Of a stretch of DNA of 64,000 nucleotides, positions 1 through 11,414 are shown in pieces (the first letter of the stretch is position 1; each line of letters starts with the position of its first letter). Under the pieces are notes generated by a model. The model did no database searches, was not told the origin of the DNA, and saw only the letters and a list, made by a program, of their open reading frames with translations. The stretch covers positions 3,348,001 through 3,412,000 of the forward strand of contig CM055617.1 in NCBI GenBank assembly GCA_029379385.1. Direction: 5' to 3'. The translations under genes were made by a program, and so were the position numbers. The stretch comes from Quillaja saponaria. Its lineage: Eukaryota > Streptophyta > Magnoliopsida > Fabales > Quillajaceae.

Positions 1-2880
1 ACAAATTCAGTATAATATATAGCACCACTACTGAGTACTGACTACACAAATACTACACAAATGACCCAAAATAAAAACCAAGAACCTAGGTGAAGCCGTG
101 CAGCTTGGACAGCAGAGAGGTGCCTGGCAGAGTGAAGACTGGAAGCCCTGAAGTCAAAGTCCATGCCTTTAGCTTCCCTCCAGGCCGGTGAATTAAGGGC
201 TAGCGACCTCTGGACAACAAGCATGTGTTAATCAGGCAGCAAAGGGAAATGAATTGACATGGGTTGGTTTTGAAGAGAGCTTAATATAGTGACCAGAGAG
301 TGACTTGTTGAGGAAAGGAGAGCAAGATGATGTTCTGCTTGCATATAGTATTTGGGGTCTGGCATTTGAAGCCTGTTGATTAATGTATGACACGTGGAAA
401 ATTTAATTTTTATTTTATTTTCACTTACATTTAAGAATCAAATACAAAGGAATAAAAATTAGTAGCATTACCTACATAGATATTAATCTAATCTAGTGAT
501 TGTTGTAACTCACTACAGGTATTTCATATTAAAACATTGGTCGTCCCGTTTTGATAATTATATACACAAAGTTTTTCATATCAAACATATATATATATAT
601 AAGTTTTAATTAAGAATTATAAAAAAGATAAAAGTACAAAAATATTTATAAAATGAATAATTTTCATCTAAATTACTAATGGCATTAAATTCAGAAAAAA
701 TATTATAATCGTTTTAAAAATTATGGAACAAAATCAATCTAATAAGTATTTTTAAGACAAAATTAATTAATAAAAATATGACACTTCAGACATCAGATAT
801 TATTTTTTTCATTTATTTTATTATGCATTGAATTAAGATTTAAAGGATATCTATCCCAACAAATTTGTGGCAATTTTCTTCCCCAAAATTTTGACAGAGT
901 TCTAAAGCTAAATTAAATAAAGAGTGACCATTTCCAATTTCATTGTTTTAAATTTAACGAAGAAGATTCTCTTCTTATATTTGATTCTCCAAGTATCCAA
1001 TACATATGGTTTAACTAGTGGATCAAGACTCAATCATGTTTTAACTGTAATATAAGAAGAACAAGTATAAAAGAGAAAGGCTCAATAAAATAAAATTTAA
1101 AATTTAATTTTGTTTTTGTATTAAATATATTTTTTAGAGTAGAGTGGTGTTTATTTCTTCTTTTAACATGATATAACATAAAGTCATATTGCACATGAAA
1201 AAATTCAAATCTTTTAAACTTGATGAGTTAAACAATTAATTAGAATAGAGAATAATTTATTATGAAAGATGAATCTGTTGTAGAATTCATCTTTCATTAA
1301 AAAAAATAAAAAAATTACACCAAAGCAATCTCTTGTTAAAGAAATACATCTGGACATAGCCTTAAAGGCATACCACCCTTGGCCCAGCTTCATATGGCAA
1401 TTGATGATGGAAAAAACTTGAAGATAAAGCTGAATCAAATGACTTTTTGAGATTGGAGTAATATAATTGAGATAGAGCCCAATCAACCATCTATAAATAA
1501 TTGGAGAGATATAAGTCCAAACTCAGGCCCACACAATGTGACACAACCCAATCAAGCTCCATGATGGATCCTTTAGGATGCCAAGAAGGAAGGATAGAAA
1601 GTATAACATGTTGCATCTAATTTGAGTTTCCCTTTTCATTGAAGCTAGCTTGTGTCCAATTAAGATGTCACTTTTGTTAATAATCATCATTATGTTAAGA
1701 AAAAAGTAAAAGAGATAAGAAGAATGATTACAACTAAGAAATTAGCTTTATATATTATGTTTAGAACATAACAGATCTGGTAGCAGGAATCCACCCAAGA
1801 ATCAATAGGAACATTCACAACACAAAACAAAACAAACTCATTTTTAACTTCTTTTTCTTTATATTCTATGATTAAAAAAAAGCAAAAGAAACTTGAGTAT
1901 GTCTTTGAACTTAAACTCATTATTATAGCTAGAAGTGACAGTAAGTGGAAATTAATTTCCATTCCATTTGAGTGTTAGCTTTTATATTGTTTAAAATGTG
2001 AATATGCTAGAGTCAACCTCAGACCATAGTGAATAGAATTGATGGCATCAACAGGAACGCTAGCTAGTCTTACTTTAGTTTTAACTCTTATTAGTCTTAC
2101 TTTAGCTTTAGCTCTCATGTTTCTCCCAGTCCACACACAGAGAAAAGAAAGGGAGAGAGAAAGGGAGAGAAAGCTCATTTCCATTGTCAACCAAATATGC
2201 TGGAAGCAATCCCCTACTTGATGCATACAAATTTTCAGCAGCTGTGGTTTAACATATACCTGCACGTTTTGTAACGGCCCTAACCTAACTGATCCAAATA
2301 CTGAAGAATCCATAACTCACATCACATAGTAGCCTGAAAACACTCCATAGTTGGTTCTTATAGTTTATATAACCAAGTTCAACCCTTTATATAGCCGATG
2401 TAGGACTCAGCACATGTTAATACAATAAATCACAGATTTAGGCCATCACAGATTTTATAGTTAAAATCGAAACCATTATTAAATTTGATTTTTCTGCAGG
2501 ATGGTTTTGTTACAAATGTTTGAATGACATGACAGAGACAATGAGAGTTAGAAGACGTAGAAATCTTCACATTGAAATTTGATTGCAACTCCTAAATATT
2601 ACTCCTTACATATCAAATAATCACTTAGCTACATCGATCACTTGATCATATATATAATACTTCAACTCTATCAACATTATTCTATAATCGATATTTGATA
2701 CTATTTACCCATTTGAAATACTATTGCTATACTACAAAATGTACTAGACTACAACATCTTAAAGAAACTTATGATACCATAACATAGCTGCAAAGTGACA
2801 TAACATCATCTTTGCAGACTGAATAACCAGAAAAAGAGAAAATTGAAAGTGAAAATTAAGATGAAGAAGAACCATGATTG
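1..2880. other. intergenic, AT-rich, no convincing gene
   Basis: No reading frame here looks like a conserved protein or joins to another by plausible splicing. There are short TA and AG microsatellites, for example TA repeats near 586-601 and an AG-rich tract at 2139-2172. A 60-codon open frame on the minus strand (42-224) ends in a hydrophobic stretch, but I do not recognise it. Around 2273-2420 a stretch beginning TGTAACGGCCC, with two TATA-like motifs and the sequence CCGATGTAGGACT, resembles a fragment of a retrotransposon LTR. That reading is weak. Confidence 0.5.
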
Positions 2881-2881
2881 A

Positions 2882-2906
2882 TCGGACCAGGAGTGCTTGA
2901 TTCCCC
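2882..2906 (-). ncRNA. candidate endogenous target-mimic site for miR166
   Basis: Read on the minus strand, this site is complementary to the conserved plant miR166 (5'-UCGGACCAGGCUUCAUUCCCC). Ten bases (2882-2891) pair with miRNA positions 1-10. Four unpaired bases follow (2892-2895). Eleven bases (2896-2906) then pair with positions 11-21, with one mismatch at position 14. A bulge opposite the cleavage site with a perfect seed is the architecture of target mimics such as IPS1 for miR399, which bind a miRNA without being cut. The known mimic rule uses a 3-nt bulge, and this one has 4. A TATATATATA stretch at 3144-3154 lies about 240 bp upstream on the minus strand and could serve a non-coding transcript. 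No long conserved frame overlaps. A decayed MIR166 copy on the plus strand is the main alternative, but I saw no miR166-star partner within about 200 bp. Confidence 0.35.
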
Positions 2907-3920
2907 AAGCATGGATGCTATAGGCTATAGCTCTCCATTTTTATCATCAAATGGCAGCATCAAATGCTACCCATTTCGTGGGATTGAGAAAGAAACATTT
3001 ACAGCTTCCATGGACTAACATGGACGGTACTGTCATAGAAGATGTGAAAGCAACAAACATGTTGGCCGGAAAGAGTATGCTTAAACAAGTTTGACTGTCA
3101 TTTGCTTCTCAAGGGAGACATAGTCCTATACACCCACACACACATATATATATACCATAAATATAACTAATGTAGTTGTAGAAGCAAGGAAAGCCTTATC
3201 TGAGGCATAGATGAAATATTGTAATACAAGCAAACTATAGATATAGAGCCAAATCTTTATATTCCCGCATGCATGAGTTTTTATCTTTATGTACAGTGCG
3301 GGCACGTTTACAAAGGAAGAAAAACAGAAGGAAAGTGATAGACAGTGAATATTGGTGTTGAATGGTGGGGTGTGGGAGTATTTTTGTAGGCAAAGCAAGG
3401 TACCACAAAGCTTAAGGGACTTTTACCTTTTAAAAGCTGACCCAGCTCCTACCTTCTCTCAAAAGGGTCTTTGTGTATAAGGTGTTTGAATTTTTTTGGC
3501 TATTGTTTCCTTTAACTTTTTGTCGGTTAAATATGTCAGAAAAGTTGAGTATCAAATTTCTTTTCTTCTTTTTACAGAAGTGTTTGGTGTAGCATGTGCC
3601 CTGTTTGCATAGTGGAAGAAATTTGATCACACAAATGTCTGACTAATTAATCTCCACCTAGCTACCTATAATTTAGATATACATTTGATTTGCATATTTG
3701 GGAGGCCTTATGTGTTGGTGAGAAGATGGCAAGAACAAGAATTGAAATTCTGGTTTTCCTTAGTAACATCTAATATTGATGTTAAAAATGAATCACTGTT
3801 TTATGTTGGCATTACCACATGATTGGCATCTACCAACTTCTTTGTAGTTCCCTCTTTTTCACACAGAATATAAATGCAGTCTATGTAAACATGTAATGGG
3901 GTTGGTGTGAGACAGGGGAT

Positions 3921-4278
3921 TGCATAAATAGAAGGGACAAGGGAAGAAGATGATAGAAAATCTAATAGGAACAAAAAGGACTACCACCATGGCTACATGA
4001 ATTAAGGAGATCTCGTGTATCAAATTATCTGCAACAAAACATTAGAGGTGTTTTGTATAAGTAGTTTCAACATATTTGATACTAATTTTAAACATTAGCT
4101 GCATAAATAGAAGGGACAAGGGAAGAAGATGATAGAAAATCTAATAGGAACAAAAAGGACTACCACCATGGCTACATGAATTAAGGAGATCTCGTGTATC
4201 AAATTATCTGCAACAAAACATTAGAGGTGTTTTGTATAAGTAGTTTCAACATATTTGATACTAATTTTAAACATTAGC
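3921..4278. repeat. perfect tandem duplication, 2 x 179 bp
   Basis: Unit 1 is 3921-4099 and unit 2 is 4100-4278. By eye I find no difference between them, and a further TGCA begins after unit 2. Each copy carries a TATA-like GCATAAATAG and the same short ACCACCATGG motif. Identity implies a very recent duplication or an assembly error. The unit resembles no transposon I know and codes for no long frame. Confidence 0.9.
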
Positions 4279-5120
4279 TGCAAGTATTACATTAAAAAAG
4301 AGGTATGGCTATGTGGAATAAAAAAAATACTAGGTGAATAAAAACAATTTACTTATAGTATAATTTAACGAGACCCCCTTGGGTATTAAATTTTTTTTTT
4401 TTTGGCTGGGGGTTTAACGGTCAAGTGATGTAGTGATGTTCGGGTTTACATGTATCTCAATTAATTCACTTATTCAATTCTCTTGTTCTCTGTGTCTTTG
4501 TTTTTATTGTATTTTATCTCATCGTATCACATTTTGTTATGTGATTTTTTAGAATAGTCTTCAATACCTCGGTGGAGTCAAAGACAGACTGCAAACCATC
4601 TAAATAAGCAGCTAATATTTAAATTCTCAAATTTCGGTGGAGTCTTAATCATCTGTGAAATGCCATTGAATGAAGGCTATTTTAACAATGAAATAGTTAA
4701 TTAATTGACCTTAATACTAATAGTTAATTGGATGTCAAAGATATTGTTTATGGGAGAAGGGGTCTAAATTTGAAGGTTTCATTTTTCAGCCTTGTGTCAT
4801 TACCAATTCTAACTCGTTTGGGAACTTTAACCTGCAGCAGGTAAAGAGCCAAAATATTCACCGTTGGCCAAAAAAGTAATAAGGACCTTAATCTCTTCCA
4901 GGTTTATCCAAAGCTAGACGAGGACAGCCAAATAGCCACTTCATAGTTTTTCACCTCTAGTCACAGAATTAGATAAGCATTTCTGTGACCAATAAGTTAT
5001 TACTGGCCAAACTTATCCTTAAATTTCATAGGGCAGTAATGTGAGGCTCTAATTGACAGTATTTGACACCTAGATAACATGGTGCCCTTATGAGACTTTT
5101 CGGAGAAAAAAGACTACACT
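4279..5120. other. intergenic, upstream region of the 5121-5552 gene
   Basis: AT-rich DNA with a T10-12 run near 4390. No gene, hairpin or clear TATA box stands out. It presumably includes the promoter and 5' leader of the following small gene. Confidence 0.4.
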
Positions 5121-5552
5121 ATGAAGAAAAACCAACAGCTTGAAGCTGAAGATGAGCAAGAACTGGAAATCATCAAGGCTGTGTCACAGGCATGGCTCAG
5201 TCACTCTCGCAGTTCAAGACCCATGAATGAATTCGATGCTCATCAAAGAAATTTCGAAGGTAAACATTCAAGGTTCAAGCTTGAAGCAATGAGCAAGAAG
5301 TCATCCAATAAGAACATTGTCCCTGCAACTTGGGACTTCAGGAAATCACTTTGGGACTCTTATGAGATTGTGACCCTGTCTAAAAGGTTAGAGAGAGTGT
5401 CAATATTAGACAATCCATTCACTGAGTTTACAGGCTCCAGTGGAGTCCATAGAAGGCCTAAGGAAAGTAAGAATAACCTCAGAAATCTGTTCAATCAGAT
5501 GTCTTCTAGGCGTTTCAATGAGCCGAGTATTCCACGGGAAACTGATACATAA
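5121..5552 (+). CDS. small conserved plant protein of unknown function
   Basis: A single uninterrupted exon of 143 residues. The N-terminus is acidic (EAEDEQELEIIKAVSQAW) and is followed by a polar, Ser/Arg/Lys-rich middle. A core around residues 72-90 contains WDFRKSLWDSYEIVTLSKRL, and the tail is basic (LRNLFNQMSSRRFN). From memory, intronless plant proteins with the same order (acidic helix, conserved FDAHxRNF, then SLWDSYEIV) form an uncharacterised family, so I take this as a real gene. There is no signal peptide, membrane segment or catalytic motif. The ATG at 5121 is the first in frame and follows an A-rich leader. I assign no function. Confidence 0.65.
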   Translation: MKKNQQLEAEDEQELEIIKAVSQAWLSHSRSSRPMNEFDAHQRNFEGKHSRFKLEAMSKKSSNKNIVPATWDFRKSLWDSYEIVTLSKRLERVSILDNPFTEFTGSSGVHRRPKESKNNLRNLFNQMSSRRFNEPSIPRETDT

Positions 5553-6609
5553 TTTTGACCTTTTTTTATTATGTAGTTAGAGCAGTGGATTTTTTATTCA
5601 TGTTCAAATCTTGAGTCACAGCAAATATTTATATGGGGAAGGCAACTTTATAAGGAATAAGCACATCAAACAGACTGCAATTTATGTATTCTCCCATTTC
5701 ACTGCCTTTCTTTATGGAAATCCAACTTGTTCAATTTGGGTGATGATTCTGGAAAATTAGAAGCCAATATGAAAAAGATGCAAGTGCCTATGTTGCTGGC
5801 TCTTGAAACCATAACTTTTTGCAGTCAGAGAATTAACAGTGCCAAAAGTACTAGGAAGTGATCAGGAGAACACTCAGGATTCGAACTTGATGGGTAGCAA
5901 AATTTTAAGGTGTTTTTGCCTATTGAGTAAACAAAGAAGTTGACATTCACTTCTAATATTTAAAACTTAAAAAGGTTGTCTCAATTATGCAGGGCACACA
6001 AATTTACCAGATCATATGGATTTCAATTAGAGCCACTAATTAGGGTAGGTGTTGTCTGCAATTTCAGTGTTGAATCACACTTATCACAACCCTTAAAAAG
6101 GAAAGTTGAAAAGGTAATTGGGTTTCATAAAACATTTCATTGTACCAATATAATAAACCTAAGAGCTCAAGTAATAATTTGGATACGTCAAGGGAAGCTA
6201 ATTTTTCCAGTAGAAATGGCAACATTTCAGGCTTCACACATGAAACCTTCAGAAGCCTGCTAGTTCCCAGTGGGAATAAGGAATGTGAAACCGAATGATT
6301 TATTTGAGCTGCTACCCCTGCTTCCCTATACATTTATTTTCAGATAGATGATAATGCTGCTGTATATGATAATGCTACTTAACCAAATTTAAAATCCTTC
6401 ATATTCACCAAGCATCAGTGAATACAAGTTGAGCGATTATTTAACAGAAGAACTGAATTTCATTGTTTGGAATTGTAAGGACATCACTGAACATTTAACA
6501 TCAAAAAGAACTCAGTGGACTAGATGCTATTTACTATCATTCCCTTTAGCCATTCTTGTTGACCCTAGGAAGGACAAAAGTTGAAGATTTCAGCTTTAGT
6601 CTTCTGAGG
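5553..6609. other. intergenic between convergent 3' ends
   Basis: This lies between the stop of the small plus-strand gene and the stop of the minus-strand kinase, so it should contain both 3' untranslated regions. Open frames here (5976-6263 plus, 6064-6333 minus) have no recognisable composition or splice support. I see nothing else. Confidence 0.5.
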
Positions 6610-9600
6610 TTAGCAACATTGATTGAAGCATAAGAAGAAACCTTTAGGCTTGATTTCCTCTGGTGCTTTGTGTGTGTCCCCCGAGTCATTATGTCTAGCC
6701 ATCAATGAGCTAGTACCTGGAGACTCTGGTGCCAAGACGGTGTTCTCAGAAGTGAAAATTCTAGATGGGATCATCAGTTCGGGAGGAGAAATGGTGTAAA
6801 GATAATTTAGAAGCATTTGGATTATTTGGCTGAAGTTTGGCCGTGCATTTGGGTCCTCCTGCCAGCATGAAGTAAGAATTACTGCCAATTCCTCAGGGAG
6901 GTTCTCAGCACTGGGCCTCACATTCTGAAACCACAAAGAACACTTCAACTCAGTTACAACTAGCAGTGCAAAGCTATAAGCAATACAAGAAGGGAATGTT
7001 AAATAAATGGGACAGATATCTTTACTTTAAATGCGGCTGCATATGCGGCCTGGAGATTTGACATGCCTTCAAAAGGTAGTTTGTTGTGTAAGAGCTCCCA
7101 CAACACAATTGCAAAGCTATAAGCATCCACTCTATGGTTGTAATGCTTTTTCTCTCCCTGCCTTAGTGTGACTGTACTGTACAACTGCAATTGTACTAAA
7201 TGCAGTTAGTCAACACTCACTCAGATCAAATACAAGAGAGGGGAAAGAGCCAGAAGATTTATTCCTCAAGAGTACCTCTGGAGCCATCCAACGGTAAGTT
7301 CCAGTTTCAGCAGTCATCATCTCTGTCAATGACTCTTCTCTTGCTAAGCCAAAATCTGCTAGTTTGACTATTTTGTGGTCTGCAGTCAAAAGTAGGTTTT
7401 CTGCGTGCAAAAATAAAAACAATAGAAATGAAAACTTGTTATTCATCTCAAGTGGAAGATGTTTTGAAGAAGAGCAAGCTTCAGTACTAAAACTATTTAT
7501 AGCAACTAGGTGGATGATACTAGTCATTTTGTGTATCATGCCAGACACGAGATCAGGAGAGTTTACCAAGAGTGTTATGTGTATGTAGGGTAAGTGCACA
7601 CCTACATAGTTTCTGTTAAACTAGCATTTTTTCTGTTTCTGTTTCTCTTTTTTATAATAACATATTCATTAGTTGATGGAACGCATCTGTCATATTTGGC
7701 TGGAGTTCAGCGATTCATAGCTCACGAGTTTCAATAGTTTGTACAAAAAATAAATAATGAACCTTTTTACACTAGGAAAAGCTAATTTATTTCTATACAT
7801 CAATAAAACCTGAAAGTGAAACAATATTTACTCCATCTTTATATTATGTCTCCTTTTGTTAAAATATTTTGAAGTGGATTTACTGTTATCAATAAGAAGA
7901 GCGCAATTACTTAGAAGAGGATGGGACTAAGCATTTAAATAATCAAGGATAGTACTAACAGATAGAGCTGACATTGATATTTGAGGCTTTTCATGTTAAA
8001 TAAGTCCAAATAGTCATCATTAGATATGACATATCAATGACAGACTGGCAGTAAAACTTCCTCCAAAATTTCCTGTCTCAAATGATATTCAGTATAATAT
8101 AATGATATACAAATGTTTTCTTCATATGAACGAGACAATTAGTAGAGTTTGTTAAAAGGTAAAGGAAGAAGAGAAGAGAGAAGACTCTTATGCCAACTCA
8201 ATGACATCCATTGAGGCTATTATTTCAACAAGTCAACTCAATTCTCAAGACAACACAAATACACCTGAACTATGAGCCTTAAAGTTGATTTGTATTATCT
8301 TCCCAGTTTTTAAAGATGAACCAGTCAAAGAATTTGTTTTTCTTGTTATAGAACATCTATAATAATATTCACTATAGATCCCTTAAAGATCTAGATTATA
8401 CAGTCACTAAAAGTATTAACTGCAACTCGGAGAACTGCTTACATTTCACCATTTTACACAAGTTTCATTACAAGTTATGTCACTCAAAATATTGAAAAGG
8501 TGATAACAGTGTGCCAACTCATGAGAAGGGTATGTGATGAAGTATGAGATAGTCAGACATAGGAATATACACAGTATTTTAAGAATAATAGAATATGTTA
8601 GTGCTTTATGCTGGCAATAGACTAAGCTATCTGCAATCACAATTATGGTTGCAAAACAAACACATGCACATCTGGGATTATATATGTATGCAAAAACAAA
8701 AAATATTGATTCAGTATGCAAATCTTCTCCGTATCAAATCAGATCATAAGAAGCTCATCCAATGAAAAAGAATACAGACAAAATGAAAGATTACCGGGTT
8801 TGAGATCACGGTGGATGATCCCATGAGAGTGCAGGCATTCCATGGCACGGGCAATATCAAGAGCAAAACCAACAGCAACACATTTGTCCAAGCATTTTGG
8901 ACGCAGGTTAACCAAATACTTACGTAGTGTCCCACCAGACAAGAGCTCGGTAACTATCACCATTACAGGCTCCTTGCAGGCACCAATAAACTGTTGAGGT
9001 ACATGGTTTCAGTGTCAGATGTTGACATACAACAACACAATGTTCATGGTTAGATTATTTATCTATCGTTGCTTAATTCAATAATGCTCAAGAGATCGAA
9101 AAGTATAACAATCAGGAAAGATCCATGACATTTAAGCCCAACCTTCACCAAGTTTTTATGCTGAACTCTTGACAACATAGCCACCTCCCTTGCAAAGCGT
9201 GCTTCTCGCTTGGCTATCTCCTCTGGAGTTTCTCCTTTATGACCAATTTTAATAGCAACAATCTGATTTTTACATCTGAAAGGGGGCCCATAACACAGTG
9301 ATAATGAGTGAGCTAACTGCAGCTTGACCAACATCAAATTCCAAAAGTAGTACTCACAGATCCAAAATGTGATGGAAGCTTAAATTAGATTCATCAGATG
9401 ATAGGTAGAGTTAGCCAAATTTAACCTCTTTATACAGAATAAGTCAAGTGTCCAACATAACCTCAAAATACAATCCAATCAGCAGACTAAGTGAACAGTT
9501 ACAGACCATATTGATTAAAAAATCCAGCGGAAACTTCTTGACTAACAGTAATCTTCCCCACCCCCCCCCCCCCCCCCCCTCCAAAAAAAAAACAAAAAAA

Positions 9601-9932
9601 ACAAAAGCTGCTTCTGTCAACGATGAATTCATTTTTCACAAATATATTCTTTTAATCTCAATTAACAAGAGAATTCCCAGAAAAAAAGATATGGCATTGC
9701 CCAGAAATTAAGATGAAAACATTTCTCATTTGTAGACCAGTAACAATAAGTGAAGAAAAGATACCAAATGAACGAATTCTAAAGAACAAGCAGAAACTTA
9801 CTTCCCCTCGTACACTTTGGCATGAGCTCCCTCTCCAATCCTTGGCCCAACATAAAGATGCTTAGGATCAATCAGCCATTTTGTATCCAGTTTGAACTCA
9901 TCAACTGAGTAGAACCTATCCTCAGATTCCAT
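6610..9932 (-). CDS. Raf-like Ser/Thr/Tyr protein kinase, ATN1-type
   Basis: Six exons on the minus strand: 9932-9802, 9275-9143, 8990-8795, 7400-7276, 7184-7026 and 6924-6610. All joins are in phase and give about 352 residues, the usual size for the short ATN1-type Raf-like kinases, which are essentially a bare kinase domain. Visible motifs are the glycine loop GEGAHAKV (33-40), VAIK lysine K53, HRDLKPEN (148-155), DFG (169-171) and MAPE (192-195). [20 protein letters not shown] follows. The tail has [11 protein letters not shown] and ends FFLCFNQCC, whose terminal cysteines might be lipidated (inference). The start gives [16 protein letters not shown]. Intron 3 (1.39 kb) and intron 1 are the longest; intron 1 carries a C19 run. 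A pyrimidine-rich stretch at about 10140-10345 upstream may be 5' leader. Cytosolic signalling is expected from the family, and the substrate is unknown. Confidence 0.9.
9561..9579. repeat. homopolymer C19 in a kinase intron
   Basis: A run of 19 C followed by TCC and A-rich sequence, inside the first intron of the Raf-like kinase gene. Runs like this are prone to length error in sequencing and to real length polymorphism. Confidence 0.9.
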
Positions 9933-11414
9933 GTCTTTATAAGAGGTAAGCATTCAACATCTACACCTACTAGTAAACTCTAGAAACCCTAAAAGAAAAG
10001 CATTGAGAAGCTCATTTGTATAATTAATGGATAAGCTGACACAAAGCAGGAACAATACAAGACATGCTCTGTAGTGCCTTCTGCTGCACAAAATCACATC
10101 ACAATAAGTTAGGTCCGGAGATCAATACTCAACAGATTGATGGTGTACATCACCTTGAGGAGGCAAAAACATGGAACCCACATGTTTGAAAGATAGAAAA
10201 AACACAGAGAAAGAGTGTGTGTGATATCAACACCATACAAGGCCCAAAACCCAAAAAGCTTTCTTGAAAATTCATGGGGAAAAGAGAAGAATTCCCGGAA
10301 AGGGGGACAGCGGAAGAGAAACAATCCACCAATCACCAAGCCCCCCAAGTAAAAATCAAATTATTATTTTTGGCAGAATCATTGATACTTATGTAGTAGT
10401 AGCTAATCTGAAATGAGCCAGAGAGAGAATCGAGAGAGGTAATTGCAGATTATTGTAATAAAGACAGAACCATAAACTAATCAAGAGCACATGTAGACTG
10501 ATCTTATCAACATGGAGACAACCCAATTCATAAGCAACTCCCAAGTCCTACCATTCTAGTTTTCCAAACAGTAAAAACAATCGGGCATAATGTGACAATC
10601 TACAGTGTACACGTTGTGATTGTGAATGTAATTACTGTAAGTAAGGTTGAAACTTTCTGATCTAAATAAGCAAGAAAAACTATTTTAATATTGAACTTTA
10701 TATGAAACGGGGTGTTGGTTTTGATATAATTAATCATATTTCGCGAACATGAAATTATAGTGTATCAGAAAGAAGAGTAGGGTTGTTATAAGGAGCTATA
10801 TATATATGAAAATGTGTCACCTCTAATTGACCCAATTTGGTTCACAATTAGAAAGAAATATGACATGATTATCAAAACGAGAACAAATGAAGGCCCCCCC
10901 CTTTCCAATAGGACATGGGGTACTTGGCGTCTTGCATGATAAATCCTTCTAAAAGGCATAAGATATTATTTAGAATTTTCCACGTACACCTCACAAGAGG
11001 ACAAGATCGAAATTGACAGCAGCAGCACAAAAAAACTCGTTAGTCATGTTGCTGAATGTTGCGGACGCCAACGTAAAGGACCATTCTTATCTGGGTCTAC
11101 ATTTACATTCAACACTGGTCTTCTATGAATGCTTATCTGGTAAGCTGTTTTGTATCCCAGTGCCTAAACCAGAGTGCATAAACATATATACAGACAGACA
11201 TGCATTAATACACAACCAATAGTAAAATAGATTCAGATTACAATTCTGTAACTGTCCATTAGTACTTTTACCAATAAACTATATAGAGGATAGAGCAGTT
11301 TGAAGGAAACCTGTCACACATCATAATTAGGGTTTCCTTCATACCGGTAAAACATCAACAAGTTTTCCCCTTCACTTATTATAAGTAATAAGTTACTACT
11401 ATTTAATTGTTCAA
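9933..11414. other. kinase promoter/leader and NBR1 3' flank
   Basis: Upstream sequence of the minus-strand kinase, followed by the region beyond the NBR1 stop. A pyrimidine-rich stretch on the minus strand at about 10140-10345 resembles a plant 5' untranslated exon. The open frames there (10109-10348) match no family I know. A C7 run is at about 10894-10900. No other feature is visible. Confidence 0.4.

Noticed and set aside
1975..2313. A 112-codon minus-strand frame and an overlapping 60-codon plus-strand frame
   Set aside because: Composition is driven by an AG-repeat tract and TTTAG-type repeats. There is no recognisable family or splice partner.
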